A stretch of DNA of 20,409 nucleotides. Origin: SCUN01 sp046598935. Its GTDB lineage: Bacteria > Acidobacteriota > Vicinamibacteria > Vicinamibacterales > SCN-69-37. Made by a program: the position numbers and the translations under genes. Positions 1-10,023 of the stretch are shown here, piece after piece. The first letter of the stretch is position 1. Every line of letters starts with the position of its first letter. The notes beneath the pieces are model-generated. The model did not search any database and was not told where the DNA came from. It saw nothing but the letters and a program-made list of their open reading frames with translations. Location of the stretch: positions 1 to 20,409 of the forward strand of contig JBKJHW010000055.1 of assembly GCA_046598935.1 (NCBI GenBank), written 5' to 3'.

Positions 1-788
1 AGCACGCAGTCGCCGTCCATCTTGTGGCCGCGCGTGGCGATCACCAGAAAGCTGTGCCAGCCGAACGCCATCGACGCAATCGAAGCGGCCATGTCGGCTT
101 CAATGACCGTCGCGCCGGGAAATCTTTCCTTGCCGGCAAAATGCGGACGATCCTCGAGAACAGTCACGTCGAAGTCGAGCAGCTGCGCCTGCCGGTAGAT
201 CGCGAGCGAAACATGTCCGCCGCCGGCGACAATAATCCGGGGTTTCCCGGAAATCACGTCAACCAGCTGCTCGCTGTCGTCGCTCGCGCGGAGCACGCGG
301 GGTGTTGGCGCACCGCTGACAGGCTCGATCGCGCGTCTCACAAACTCGCTGCGCGTCGCGTCAAGCTTCCTGATGGTCGTCTTGATCGCGATTGGCGTCG
401 ATTCACCGGAAGCCGCTCGCACGAGATCCGGCAGCACGTCCCGCCCGTCCACCGTGAGCGCGTCGTCGCCGTGCTCGGCGAGGATCCACATCGTGCCTCC
501 GCACACAAGGCCGCTGTTCCAGGCGAGGTCCTCGGTCAGTTCGTACGCGCGCAGCGAGCGGCCGCCTTTTTCCATGACGACGCGCGCGGCAATGATTGCG
601 TCGGCTTCAACGCATCCGCCGCCGAGCGTGCCGACACACTTCCCGGTGTCATCGAGCACGAGCTTCGCGCCTGCGACCTGCGGCGTGCTGCCGTGCGTTT
701 TCACGACGGTCGCGACGGCGAAGCGCCTGCCGGATTCGCGCAGGCGGGCCATGTGATGAAACAGCGAGTCGTGGCTATGGCTGGACAT
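1..788 (-). CDS. XdhC family protein, partial (C-terminus beyond left edge)
   Basis: I translated the complementary strand by hand. It is open from an ATG at 788 to the window edge, giving 262 residues without a stop. The N-terminal part has the XdhC/CoxI pattern: VATVVKTHGSTPQVAGAKL near residues 24-42, then GTLGGGCVEA near 53-62. A second conserved stretch, SGLVCGGTMWIL, follows near residues 95-106. The C-terminal XdhC_C Rossmann segment begins with VAGGGHVSLAIYRQA, and the visible end, ATRGHKMDGDCVL, is also typical. XdhC proteins bind molybdenum cofactor and help insert or sulfurate it in xanthine-dehydrogenase-type enzymes; that role is family knowledge. The start overlaps the end of the upstream nucleotidyltransferase by 14 bp, so the two are probably translationally coupled. 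Its likely client is the molybdenum hydroxylase at 2441-5211, on the opposite strand; this is inference. Confidence 0.93.
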   Translation of the reverse strand, partial: MSSHSHDSLFHHMARLRESGRRFAVATVVKTHGSTPQVAGAKLVLDDTGKCVGTLGGGCVEADAIIAARVVMEKGGRSLRAYELTEDLAWNSGLVCGGTMWILAEHGDDALTVDGRDVLPDLVRAASGESTPIAIKTTIRKLDATRSEFVRRAIEPVSGAPTPRVLRASDDSEQLVDVISGKPRIIVAGGGHVSLAIYRQAQLLDFDVTVLEDRPHFAGKERFPGATVIEADMAASIASMAFGWHSFLVIATRGHKMDGDCV

Positions 789-1332
789 GCAGGTCAGCTG
801 GCACGTCGACATCCCGGATCGCGCCGGGGTCGTCAACGTCCAACTCGATCCTAACAGCGCCGACGAGCGCCAGCGCTTCGTTGAGCGGCGTCGTGGGATC
901 TACGGCGAGGAGCGGCGGGATGAGTGCGACGGGCAACGCAAGCGGATGTCCCCGCTTTCCGCGGAAGCGCGGGCACACAGGCCGGCGCGTGCGTAGGCAT
1001 TCAGCGATGACGAGTCGCACGGTCTCCTGGGCCGTGAACGGCATGTCGCACGGATGAATCAGGACGATGTGCGACGCGTCAACACTGGCGAGCCCGATCT
1101 GTATCGTCGAGAACATGCCGCGGTCGACGCCGGGATTCGATTCCACGATCTCCACGTCCTCGACGCCGGCCGCTTTCATCAAATTGACGACACGGTCGAG
1201 CATGGTGACGCCGTCGATGAGCACGCGGCGCTTGTCGCTGCCGAATCGCGTGCTCTTGCCTGCCGCGGGAATCACTGCGGCGATGCGCGGCGGCGATGCG
1301 GGTTTCGGTCGGCCGAAAATAGCCTTCAGCAT
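775..1332 (-). CDS. MobA/MocA-like nucleotidyltransferase (NTP transferase family)
   Basis: The product has 185 residues, close to the usual size for molybdenum cofactor cytidylyltransferase-like proteins. After a short basic leader it shows the nucleotide-binding signature AAGKSTRFGSDK (residues 23-34). A metal-binding aspartate sits in IHPCDMPF (D96), and the substrate-loop motif RGKRGHPLAL lies near residues 124-133. In this family the enzyme transfers CMP or GMP to molybdopterin, in the cytoplasm. Which nucleotide it uses cannot be read here. It lies 9 bp downstream of the FmdB-like gene and overlaps xdhC by 14 bp, so the three genes are probably one transcript. The MocA-XdhC pairing is common next to molybdenum hydroxylases. 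A different sugar-nucleotide role is possible, but the XdhC neighbour argues against it. Confidence 0.85.
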   Translation of the reverse strand: MLKAIFGRPKPASPPRIAAVIPAAGKSTRFGSDKRRVLIDGVTMLDRVVNLMKAAGVEDVEIVESNPGVDRGMFSTIQIGLASVDASHIVLIHPCDMPFTAQETVRLVIAECLRTRRPVCPRFRGKRGHPLALPVALIPPLLAVDPTTPLNEALALVGAVRIELDVDDPGAIRDVDVPADLHVQP

Positions 1333-1341
1333 ATTCAGCCG

Positions 1342-1617
1342 CTAGTGGTCTTCGCGCCGATGGTCCTCGGCTTCGCGTTCCGTCTGAACGTTGTCGCGAT
1401 GACCCTGCTTCGCGTCCTTGCTGACCTTTGCGCTCGCGGCCGCCTGCCGCTTTTCCGGCGAAGACGCGGCGAACACACTCGGCAACCGTTCGAGATCCGC
1501 CGCGCGGCATTTCGGGCACTCGGCCGGCGGAGGAAAACCGCTGCCGTCCGCATTAATCCGGACCAGCGATTCGAACGTATGGCTGCACGCGCGGCAGCGG
1601 AAGTCATAGAGCGGCAT
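1342..1617 (-). CDS. FmdB-family zinc-ribbon protein
   Basis: The 91-residue product begins MPLYDFRCRAC, the hallmark of the FmdB/CxxC_CxxC_SSSS putative regulatory family. Two CxxC knuckles are present (C8/C11 and C34/C37), enough to bind one zinc ion. The first half is ordered; from about residue 48 the chain is a charged, low-complexity tail rich in Lys, Arg, Glu and Asp. An upstream extension of 31 codons is open, but it would run through the divergent bcp gene and lacks family similarity, so I chose the ATG at 1617. FmdB was named from a formamidase regulatory gene; its biochemical role is not well defined. It is first in the probable FmdB-nucleotidyltransferase-XdhC transcript and only 24 bp from bcp. 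Confidence 0.85.
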   Translation of the reverse strand: MPLYDFRCRACSHTFESLVRINADGSGFPPPAECPKCRAADLERLPSVFAASSPEKRQAAASAKVSKDAKQGHRDNVQTEREAEDHRREDH

Positions 1618-1641
1618 TCGCCACAATGTAACATCAAGCGC
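1618..1641. promoter_or_regulatory. Candidate symmetric divergent promoter between FmdB gene and bcp
   Basis: Only 24 bp separate the two divergent start codons. The centre holds the near-palindrome ATGTAACAT (1626-1634). Read on the plus strand, TAACAT ends 7 nt before the bcp ATG. Read on the minus strand, TTACAT ends 8 nt before the FmdB ATG. Each resembles a weak -10 hexamer placed so that transcription could begin at or next to the start codon, giving leaderless mRNAs. No clear Shine-Dalgarno sequence is visible for either gene. Symmetric -10 elements driving divergent transcription are known in bacteria; their use here is inference. Confidence 0.4.
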
Positions 1642-2109
1642 ATGGCGCTTATTGATCCGGGCAAGAAAGCTCCCGCGTTTTCGCTGAAGGACCAGGACGG
1701 CACGGCACACACGCTCGCTGACTACGCGGGAAAACCGGTGGTGATCTACTTCTATCCGAAGGACGACACGCCGGGCTGCACCAAAGAGTCATGTGAATTT
1801 CGCGACAACCTGCCGAAATTCAAAAGGAGCAAGGCCGCGATCTTCGGGATGAGCATCCTCGACGAGAAAAGCAAAAAGAAATTCGCCGACAAGTTCGAAC
1901 TGAACTTCCCGCTGCTCGCCGACGCGGATCACGCAACAGCTGAGAAGTACGGCGTGTGGCAGGAGAAGTCGATGTACGGCCGGAAGTTCATGGGCATCGC
2001 GCGGACGACGTATTTGATTGGCACGGATGGCAAGGTCGCTCGCCGCTGGGACAGCGTGAAGGTCGATGGGCACGCGGAGGATGTGCTTGCCGCGGTGAAC
2101 GACCTGTGA
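1642..2109 (+). CDS. bcp: Thioredoxin-dependent peroxiredoxin, BCP/PrxQ type
   Basis: The 155-residue product matches the BCP/PrxQ peroxiredoxin family in length and motifs. The core FYPKDDTPGCTKESCEFRD holds the peroxidatic cysteine C46 and, five residues later, C51, the usual resolving cysteine of this subgroup. Downstream GMSILDEKSKKKFADK, FPLLADAD and RTTYLIGTDGKV are family blocks. The enzyme reduces hydrogen peroxide and organic hydroperoxides in the cytoplasm and is recycled by thioredoxin. There is no signal peptide. The reading frame stays open far upstream, but that part is antisense to the FmdB and nucleotidyltransferase genes, so I placed the start at the ATG at 1642 (MALIDPGKKAP), where family similarity begins. 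The gene appears to be monocistronic. Confidence 0.95.
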   Translation: MALIDPGKKAPAFSLKDQDGTAHTLADYAGKPVVIYFYPKDDTPGCTKESCEFRDNLPKFKRSKAAIFGMSILDEKSKKKFADKFELNFPLLADADHATAEKYGVWQEKSMYGRKFMGIARTTYLIGTDGKVARRWDSVKVDGHAEDVLAAVNDL

Positions 2110-2440
2110 GCAGGGCAAAGGGCAGAGGGCAAAGATCAGAGGTAGCGGGAAGAGGAAAGAGGCCAGGTCTGAGGCGCTACGCGATTTTTGTGCAGGCCAG
2201 CGGCTATCTTTCGATGTCGTGGGCCAAACACGATCCGGTCGTCCCGGCGTCGCGCAGCCTCTCGTGGCGGGGCCGGCGTGGATGATCGCGGCCGTCGAAG
2301 CTTTCCCGATATTTCATCGTCAGATAGCACACCCTCTGCCCCTTAACCTCTCCCCTGTACCTCTCCCCTGTACCTCTTCCCTAAACTCCTTGACCTTTGC
2401 CCTCTGCCTTGTGCCCTTTGCCCTTTAAGATGGTGTCGCC
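2110..2440. other. Gene-free stretch between bcp and the [2Fe-2S] subunit
   Basis: These 331 bp hold no convincing gene. Both ends are low-complexity repeat arms (described separately). The central part, about 2168-2330, has ordinary mixed composition. A 64-residue minus-strand frame (2136-2330) crosses it but runs into the repeat and shows no family pattern. No tRNA, clear terminator hairpin with a T-tract, or strong -35/-10 pair was seen. Because the right arm ends about 10 nt before the next start codon, the promoter of the downstream operon must lie in the central part, in the repeat, or upstream. Confidence 0.6.
2113..2424. repeat. Purine/pyrimidine-rich imperfect inverted repeat
   Basis: The left arm (about 2113-2162) is nearly all purine and built from units such as GGGCAAAGGGCAGAGGGCAA. 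The right arm (about 2373-2424) is pyrimidine-rich, and its reverse complement contains the same units in the same order: GGGCAAAGGGCA, GAGGGCAAAGGTCA, then GGGAAGAGG. A 13-bp direct repeat, CCTCTCCCCTGTA, sits just inside the right arm in two perfect copies (2347-2359 and 2360-2372), with a degenerate third copy at 2373-2385. The arms are separated by roughly 210 bp. No transposase gene is present. Confidence 0.8.
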
Positions 2441-2974
2441 ATGGCCTACACCCTGAATGTGAACGGTAAAACCCAGACAGTCGACGTCCCGGGCGATATG
2501 CCCCTCCTCTGGGTGCTGCGCGACACCATGCACCTTTACGGTACGAAATACGGCTGCGGCGTCGGCGCATGCGGCGCATGCACCGTGCACATCCGCGGCC
2601 GCGCGGCGCGCGCCTGCCAGGTGCAGGTGCAGAACGCCGTCAACGCGCCAATCGTGACGATCGAAGGTCTCTCGCCGAACGGCACACACCCGCTGCAGAA
2701 AGCGTGGGTCGAGCTCGACGTGCCGCAGTGCGGTTACTGCCAGGCCGGACAGCTGATGTCCGCCGCGGCGCTGCTCGCGGCGACGCCGAAGCCAACCGAC
2801 GCCCAGATCGACACCGCGATGAGCGGAAACATCTGCCGATGCGGCACCTACACGCGGATTCGCGAAGGCATCCATCGCGCGGCCGGCAACAACAACAACG
2901 CGTCAACCAAAGTAGGTGCGGACCTTGCCTTCGCAAGCTCAGGCCAGGTAGGCCCGCGCGAGGAACGTTCATGA
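2441..2974 (+). CDS. [2Fe-2S]-binding subunit of a molybdenum hydroxylase (IorA/CoxS-like)
   Basis: The 177-residue product has the two-cluster architecture of xanthine-oxidase-family small subunits. The N-terminal plant-ferredoxin-type domain carries C39, C44 and C47 (GCGVGACGACTVH) plus C59. The C-terminal helical domain carries C97/C100 (QCGYCQAGQ) and C132/C134 (ICRCGTY). It passes electrons from the molybdenum site to the partner acceptor. It overlaps the next gene by 4 bp (ATGA), so the subunits are co-translated. Family members usually end near residue 150-155. Here the chain continues through an Asn run into a tail (about residues 155-177) encoded by a repeat-like element, which looks like an acquired extension. 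The ATG at 2441 is the natural start, although its Shine-Dalgarno sequence is weak. Confidence 0.95.
   Translation: MAYTLNVNGKTQTVDVPGDMPLLWVLRDTMHLYGTKYGCGVGACGACTVHIRGRAARACQVQVQNAVNAPIVTIEGLSPNGTHPLQKAWVELDVPQCGYCQAGQLMSAAALLAATPKPTDAQIDTAMSGNICRCGTYTRIREGIHRAAGNNNNASTKVGADLAFASSGQVGPREERS
2911..2957. repeat. Small inverted-repeat element inside the 3' end of the [2Fe-2S] gene
   Basis: GCGGACCT (2918-2925) pairs in 7 of 8 positions with AGGCCCGC (2950-2957). A nested hairpin, CTTGC-CTTC-GCAAG, lies at 2924-2937; it partly competes with the outer stem. The element follows an AAC triplet run (2887-2899) and ends just before the Shine-Dalgarno sequence GAGGAA (2960-2965) of the next gene. 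It is translated as the C-terminal tail of the [2Fe-2S] subunit. Confidence 0.5.
2960..2965 (+). promoter_or_regulatory. Ribosome binding site of the molybdopterin subunit
   Basis: GAGGAA lies 5 nt before the ATG at 2971. This strong site fixes the start within a longer open frame that begins at 2569 and is otherwise antigenic noise in another phase of the upstream gene. It lies in the last codons of the [2Fe-2S] gene, just after the small repeat element. Confidence 0.75.
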
Positions 2975-5211
2975 CTTCCAACACCGTTAATCGCCGCAGC
3001 TTTCTGAAGGTCACGACCGCCGCCGGCGGCGGCCTCATGATCGCGATGTACACCGACGCGTTCGCCGATCTCGTCGCGCAGGGCCGCCAGGGCGGCGCGC
3101 CGCCGCCGCCGCTCGAGCCAAACGCGTTCATCGTCATCAACACAGATGGCACCGTCACGATCACGGCCAAGAACCCGGAAGTCGGCCAGGGCGTGAAGAC
3201 GATGCTGCCGATGATCATCGCGGAAGAACTTGATGTGGACTGGAAAGACGTCCGCATCGTGCAAAGCGACGTCAGCAGCGCGAAGTACGGCAGCCAGTCT
3301 GCCGGCGGCAGCACGGCGACGCCCGGCCAGTACACGCCGATGCGTCAGCTCGGCGCCGCCGCGCGCGCGCAGTTGATCGGCGCGGCCGCGGTCGAGTGGA
3401 GCGTTCCCGCCGAATCGCTGACGACGGCCAACGGCAGGGTGATGCACGCGGCGTCGAACCGTTCGATCGCCTACGGCGATCTCGTCACGAAAGCTGCGAA
3501 CATGGCGTCGCCGGCGCTGTCGAGCGTTGCGCTCAAGGATCCGAAGACGTTCAAGATCATCGGCACGAGCAAGACAGGCGTGGACACCCCCGCGATCGTG
3601 ACCGGCAAACCGCTTTACGGCATGGACCTCAACTTGCCGGGGATGAAATTCGCAATCTACGAGAAGTGCCCGGCATTTGGCGGCACGGTGACGAGCGCGA
3701 ACACGGCGGATATCAAGAAGATGCCCGGCATCGTCGACTGCTTCGTTATCGCGCCACAACTTGAGAACCCGAACAACAACAGCCTGTGGGGCGGAGTCGC
3801 CATTGTCGCCGACAGCTGGTGGATCGCAGAGAACGCCCGCAAGAGCTTGAAGATCGTGTGGGACAACGGGCCTGCGGGCGCGCACAGCACCGCGGCGTTC
3901 GACGCGAAAGCGCTCGAACTCTCCAAAGCCGCGCCGCACTCGACAACGAGAAATGACGGCGACGTCGACGCCGCGCTGAAGACCGCGGCGAAAACGGTGG
4001 AGGCCGCGTATCAGTATCCGTTCCTCGTGCACGCGCAACTGGAGCCGATGAATTGCACGGCGAAATTCCATGCCGGCAAACTGGAAGTGTGGGCGACGAG
4101 CCAGACGCCGCAGCAGGCGTTCCAGATCGCCACGCGTCTCAGCGGCCTCACTGCCGACAACATCACCATGCACATGATGCGCATGGGCGGCGGCTTCGGC
4201 CGGCGGCTCGCGAATGACTACATCGCCGAGTCGGTCGCGATCGCGAACATGGTGCTTGGCGTGCCGGTCCAGCTGCGCTGGACGCGCGAAGACGATATGG
4301 CGCACGACGTCTACAACCGTGCGTGCGGCTGGCACTTCCTCAAAGGCGGCGTCGACGCGAGCGGCAATCTCGTCGCGTGGAAAAATCATTTCGTCACCAT
4401 CGGCCCGGCGGCCGCGCCATCGAGTTCGGCCAACCTCGGCGCCACCGAGTTCCCGGCCCGATTCGTCCCGAACTTCGCCATCGTGCAGTCGATCAACCAG
4501 TCGTTCATTCCGACCGGGCCGAACCGTGCGCCCGGAAGCAACGTGAATGCATTCGTCATGCAGTCGTTCATCGACGAACTTGCGCACGCTGCCGGGAAAG
4601 ATCCCGTGGCGTTTCGCGCGGCGATTCTCGACACCACGCCGATCGCGCTCCCGCAAACCGCCCAGGGCGGCGGCGGTGGCGGCTTCAACGCGGCGCGCGC
4701 CAAGGGCGTCGTCATGCTCGCCGCGGAAAAATCTGGCTGGGGCAAGCGCACGCTGCCGAAGGGCACAGGCATGGGGATCGCGTTTCATTTCAGCCACCTG
4801 GGCTACTTCGCGCAGGTCGTCGAGGCGACGGTCGACGCCGAGAAGCGCGTGAAGGTCAATAAGGTCTGGGTCGCCGGCGACGTCGGCCGCCAGATCATCA
4901 ATCCGGCCAACGCGCTGAACCAGGTCGAAGGCTCGGTGGTTGACGGGCTCGGCCAGGCGATGACGCTCGATCTCACGATCGCCAACGGCGCGGTCGTGCA
5001 AAAGAACTTCAACGAGTACCCGCTGATCAGGATGCGCCAGTCGCCGCCGGTGATTCAGACGGACTGGCTGCTCAGCGACAACAACCCGACGGGCCTCGGC
5101 GAACCGGCCATGCCGCCGATTATCCCGGCGCTGACCAACGCGATCTTTGCGGCCACCGGCGTGCGCCTGCGGTCGCTCCCGCTGTCGAAACACGGCTACA
5201 GCTGGGCGTAG
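2971..5211 (+). CDS. Molybdopterin-binding subunit of a xanthine dehydrogenase/IorB-family oxidoreductase, Tat-exported
   Basis: The 746-residue product opens with a twin-arginine signal (NRRSFLKVTTAAGGG), so the folded, cofactor-loaded enzyme should be exported. Family blocks follow in order: QLEPMN (356-361), RMGGGFGRR (404-412), GPNRAPGSNVNAFVMQS with the arginine-proline pair near the active site, and GLGEPAMPPIIPA. In the last, E711 is at the place of the catalytic glutamate of the family. The length and the absence of a fused or adjacent FAD subunit fit the two-subunit isoquinoline 1-oxidoreductase type. The substrate, an N-heterocycle or aldehyde in known relatives, cannot be deduced. 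The start overlaps the [2Fe-2S] gene (ATGA), and a cytochrome c gene follows as likely electron acceptor. The frame extends upstream to 2569, but that part is in another phase of the [2Fe-2S] gene. Confidence 0.95.
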   Translation: MTSNTVNRRSFLKVTTAAGGGLMIAMYTDAFADLVAQGRQGGAPPPPLEPNAFIVINTDGTVTITAKNPEVGQGVKTMLPMIIAEELDVDWKDVRIVQSDVSSAKYGSQSAGGSTATPGQYTPMRQLGAAARAQLIGAAAVEWSVPAESLTTANGRVMHAASNRSIAYGDLVTKAANMASPALSSVALKDPKTFKIIGTSKTGVDTPAIVTGKPLYGMDLNLPGMKFAIYEKCPAFGGTVTSANTADIKKMPGIVDCFVIAPQLENPNNNSLWGGVAIVADSWWIAENARKSLKIVWDNGPAGAHSTAAFDAKALELSKAAPHSTTRNDGDVDAALKTAAKTVEAAYQYPFLVHAQLEPMNCTAKFHAGKLEVWATSQTPQQAFQIATRLSGLTADNITMHMMRMGGGFGRRLANDYIAESVAIANMVLGVPVQLRWTREDDMAHDVYNRACGWHFLKGGVDASGNLVAWKNHFVTIGPAAAPSSSANLGATEFPARFVPNFAIVQSINQSFIPTGPNRAPGSNVNAFVMQSFIDELAHAAGKDPVAFRAAILDTTPIALPQTAQGGGGGGFNAARAKGVVMLAAEKSGWGKRTLPKGTGMGIAFHFSHLGYFAQVVEATVDAEKRVKVNKVWVAGDVGRQIINPANALNQVEGSVVDGLGQAMTLDLTIANGAVVQKNFNEYPLIRMRQSPPVIQTDWLLSDNNPTGLGEPAMPPIIPALTNAIFAATGVRLRSLPLSKHGYSWA

Positions 5212-5228
5212 TTTCCACCTTGGGGGGC

Positions 5229-5313
5229 CATGGAGAGCCATGGAGCTCCCTTTTTTTCCAAAGGCTTTGAGACCTTGAAGAAGCTACTCCACGGCCCTCT
5301 ATGGCCCTCCATG
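5229..5313. repeat. Inverted repeat around the cytochrome c start region
   Basis: The left arm CATGGAGAGCCATGGAG (5229-5245) and the right arm CTCTATGGCCCTCCATG (5297-5313) are complementary at 15 of 17 positions. The left arm itself contains a direct duplication of CCATGGAG. A T-run (5250-5257) and the sequence up to 5296 form the spacer. The right arm encodes part of the cytochrome c signal peptide, and both arms supply possible ATG codons. Confidence 0.65.
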
Positions 5314-5703
5314 TTGATGGCTCTTTCGGCTGTCATCGCTGTCCAAGCGCAGACGCCGTCCGCGCGCGACGGCGTCTACACAAAGGCCCAGGCTCTTCGC
5401 GGCAAGGCCGTGTTCGACAAGAGCTGCGCGAGTTGTCACGCGATCGTGCCCAAGGGGCCGGTCACATCGACATCGCGCGGACCGGATCTGGGCGGCGATG
5501 AATTTCTGACGCGCTGGAAGGGCAAGCCGGCGAGTCATCTGTCGAAGATCATTCACGACACGATGCCGAGCGACTTTTCGATGGAGATGACTGAGCCGAT
5601 CTCGCTCGATCTGACGGCGTACCTGCTGCAGGTCAACAAGTTCCCGCACGGCAAACCCAAGCTCACCGCCGGCACGGCAAACGCCGTTATCATCGTCAAG
5701 TGA
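5275..5703 (+). CDS. Exported monohaem cytochrome c
   Basis: With the start at TTG 5275 the product has 142 residues. It begins with Lys-Lys followed by a hydrophobic stretch (SMLMALSAVIAV) and a likely cleavage after AQA, a good Sec signal peptide. The single haem site is CASCH, followed by a c-type core containing GPDLGG and a possible distal methionine in DTMPSDFSMEM. Such cytochromes take electrons from exported dehydrogenases, and the gene directly follows the molybdopterin subunit. Start choice is uncertain: an in-frame ATG at 5230 adds 15 residues from a repeat element, and an ATG at 5311 would remove the basic n-region. The stop overlaps the next gene's GTG start. Confidence 0.85.
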   Translation: MKKLLHGPLWPSMLMALSAVIAVQAQTPSARDGVYTKAQALRGKAVFDKSCASCHAIVPKGPVTSTSRGPDLGGDEFLTRWKGKPASHLSKIIHDTMPSDFSMEMTEPISLDLTAYLLQVNKFPHGKPKLTAGTANAVIIVK

Positions 5704-6074
5704 GCTTTGAAGTTTCGAAAGAAATCCTGATCAACGGCGCGCCCGCCGATATCGCCGGCGTCATGTTCGACCCCGCGCGCGAAACGGAATGGATGACGGC
5801 CGTGTCGTCGTCCGTTCCGCAAAGCCGCGGCATCACCGTAGGCGCTGAAGTCAAACGCACGAGCAAGGTCGGCGGCGCGGACATCGCCTGGTCGACAAAT
5901 GTCGACGCGTTCCATTTTCCGCATGTACTGCGGCTCGTGATCCCATCCGGCGGCTACGTGAAGTACGAAGTCCAGCGGCACGGCACGGGCTCGGTCGCGC
6001 GCGTGCGCGCGTCAAGCGACGTGGATCTCTTCGGCTTCGACCTCGATAAACTGAAATCGCTCGTCGAAGGTTGA
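5700..6074 (+). CDS. Small SRPBCC-fold (polyketide cyclase/dehydrase-like) protein
   Basis: The 124-residue product begins MSFEVSKEILINGAPADIAGVMFDPARETEWM, here split in mind as the first beta strand, helix alpha-1 and the conserved Trp of SRPBCC/START-like domains. The alternating strands and the final helix (DLDKLKSLVEG) fit this hydrophobic-pocket fold. There is no signal peptide. Its start GTG overlaps the cytochrome c stop codon (GTGA), which suggests coupled translation as the last gene of the molybdenum-hydroxylase operon. CoxG-like SRPBCC proteins accompany other molybdenum hydroxylases, but this one is shorter and I cannot show that it is CoxG. It ends 4 bp from the convergent amidohydrolase stop. 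Confidence 0.75.
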   Translation: MSFEVSKEILINGAPADIAGVMFDPARETEWMTAVSSSVPQSRGITVGAEVKRTSKVGGADIAWSTNVDAFHFPHVLRLVIPSGGYVKYEVQRHGTGSVARVRASSDVDLFGFDLDKLKSLVEG

Positions 6075-6078
6075 GCGG

Positions 6079-9333
<3,255 letters not shown>

Positions 9334-9369
9334 ATGGTCCTTTTCTTACGGGTTCTTGATGGGTCTGGC

Positions 9370-10023
9370 TTACCGCAGCTCGGCCTGAACAGCGGCGCGG
9401 AGTTCCTGGTATCCGAGGCGCGGCAGAACCTTGCCGTTGATGAAAAACGTCGGCGTCCGGGTGGCGCCGTACGCCGTGCCGTCGGCCTGGTCCTGCTGAA
9501 TACGCGCCCGGATGTGCAATGCCGCTGCGTCCTGCTGCAGTTTCGCGGCGTCGAGGCCAACTTGCGGAGCATAGGTCACGAGTAACTCCGGGCGCGGCGC
9601 GCCGTGGCTCGCCCACTCCGGTTGCCGCTGCATGACGATCTCGAGGTACTCCCAATACTTGTTCTGTTCGCGCGCGGCTTCGAGGAGCGATGCGGCCTGC
9701 ATCGAGTTCGGATGCAGCGGCATGTACCGGATCACGAGCTTGGCGCGGCCTTCGAAGTCCGCCAGCACCTGCTTGACGATCGGATACATCGCGCGGCAGG
9801 ACTCGCATTCGGGATCGAAGAACTCGACGATCGTGACCGGCGCGACGTCGGGACCGAGCGTGGGACTGTGCGGCCGGACGAGCATCGCGCCCGTCGCGGC
9901 CGGGCTGGCCGGCGTGGACGCTGCCGGGGCCGGCTGTTCGGAGCCGTACCATTTCGCAGCCAGCACAAACGCGCCGATGAGCAGTACAGCAATTACGAAC
10001 AACGTCACTTTAGTGATCTTCAA
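9370..10023 (-). CDS. DsbA-family thioredoxin-fold protein, membrane-anchored or exported
   Basis: The 217-residue product has a short basic n-region and one hydrophobic segment (VTLFVIAVLLIGAFVLAA), then a Pro/Ala-rich linker. The thioredoxin fold starts at VTIVEFFDPECESC, with the redox pair C73-C76 (CESC). The cis-proline loop is TRTPTFF (P191). These are the features of DsbA/BdbD-type thiol oxidoreductases acting outside the cytoplasmic membrane. The start is a TTG at 10023, supported by AAGGGG six nucleotides upstream; no ATG lies before the membrane segment. The start lies inside the end of the DsbB-like gene (14-bp overlap), so the two are co-translated and are a natural redox pair: the membrane partner re-oxidises this one. 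Confidence 0.92.
   Translation of the reverse strand: MKITKVTLFVIAVLLIGAFVLAAKWYGSEQPAPAASTPASPAATGAMLVRPHSPTLGPDVAPVTIVEFFDPECESCRAMYPIVKQVLADFEGRAKLVIRYMPLHPNSMQAASLLEAAREQNKYWEYLEIVMQRQPEWASHGAPRPELLVTYAPQVGLDAAKLQQDAAALHIRARIQQDQADGTAYGATRTPTFFINGKVLPRLGYQELRAAVQAELR

Noticed and set aside
24..854. 276-codon plus-strand open frame at the left edge
   Set aside because: The complementary strand encodes XdhC with conserved motifs through the same stretch.
2136..2330. 64-codon minus-strand frame in the gap before the [2Fe-2S] gene
   Set aside because: It runs into the low-complexity repeat arm, has no ribosome site and no recognisable family pattern.
2113..2424. CRISPR-like or tandem array reading of the GGGCAAAGG region
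   Set aside because: The units are degenerate, have no regular unique spacers, and no cas genes are present.
2848..5241. 797-codon minus-strand open frame across the molybdopterin gene
   Set aside because: It is Arg/His/Asp-rich, shows no family motif, and mirrors the high-GC third-position pattern of the plus-strand gene, which has clear catalytic motifs.
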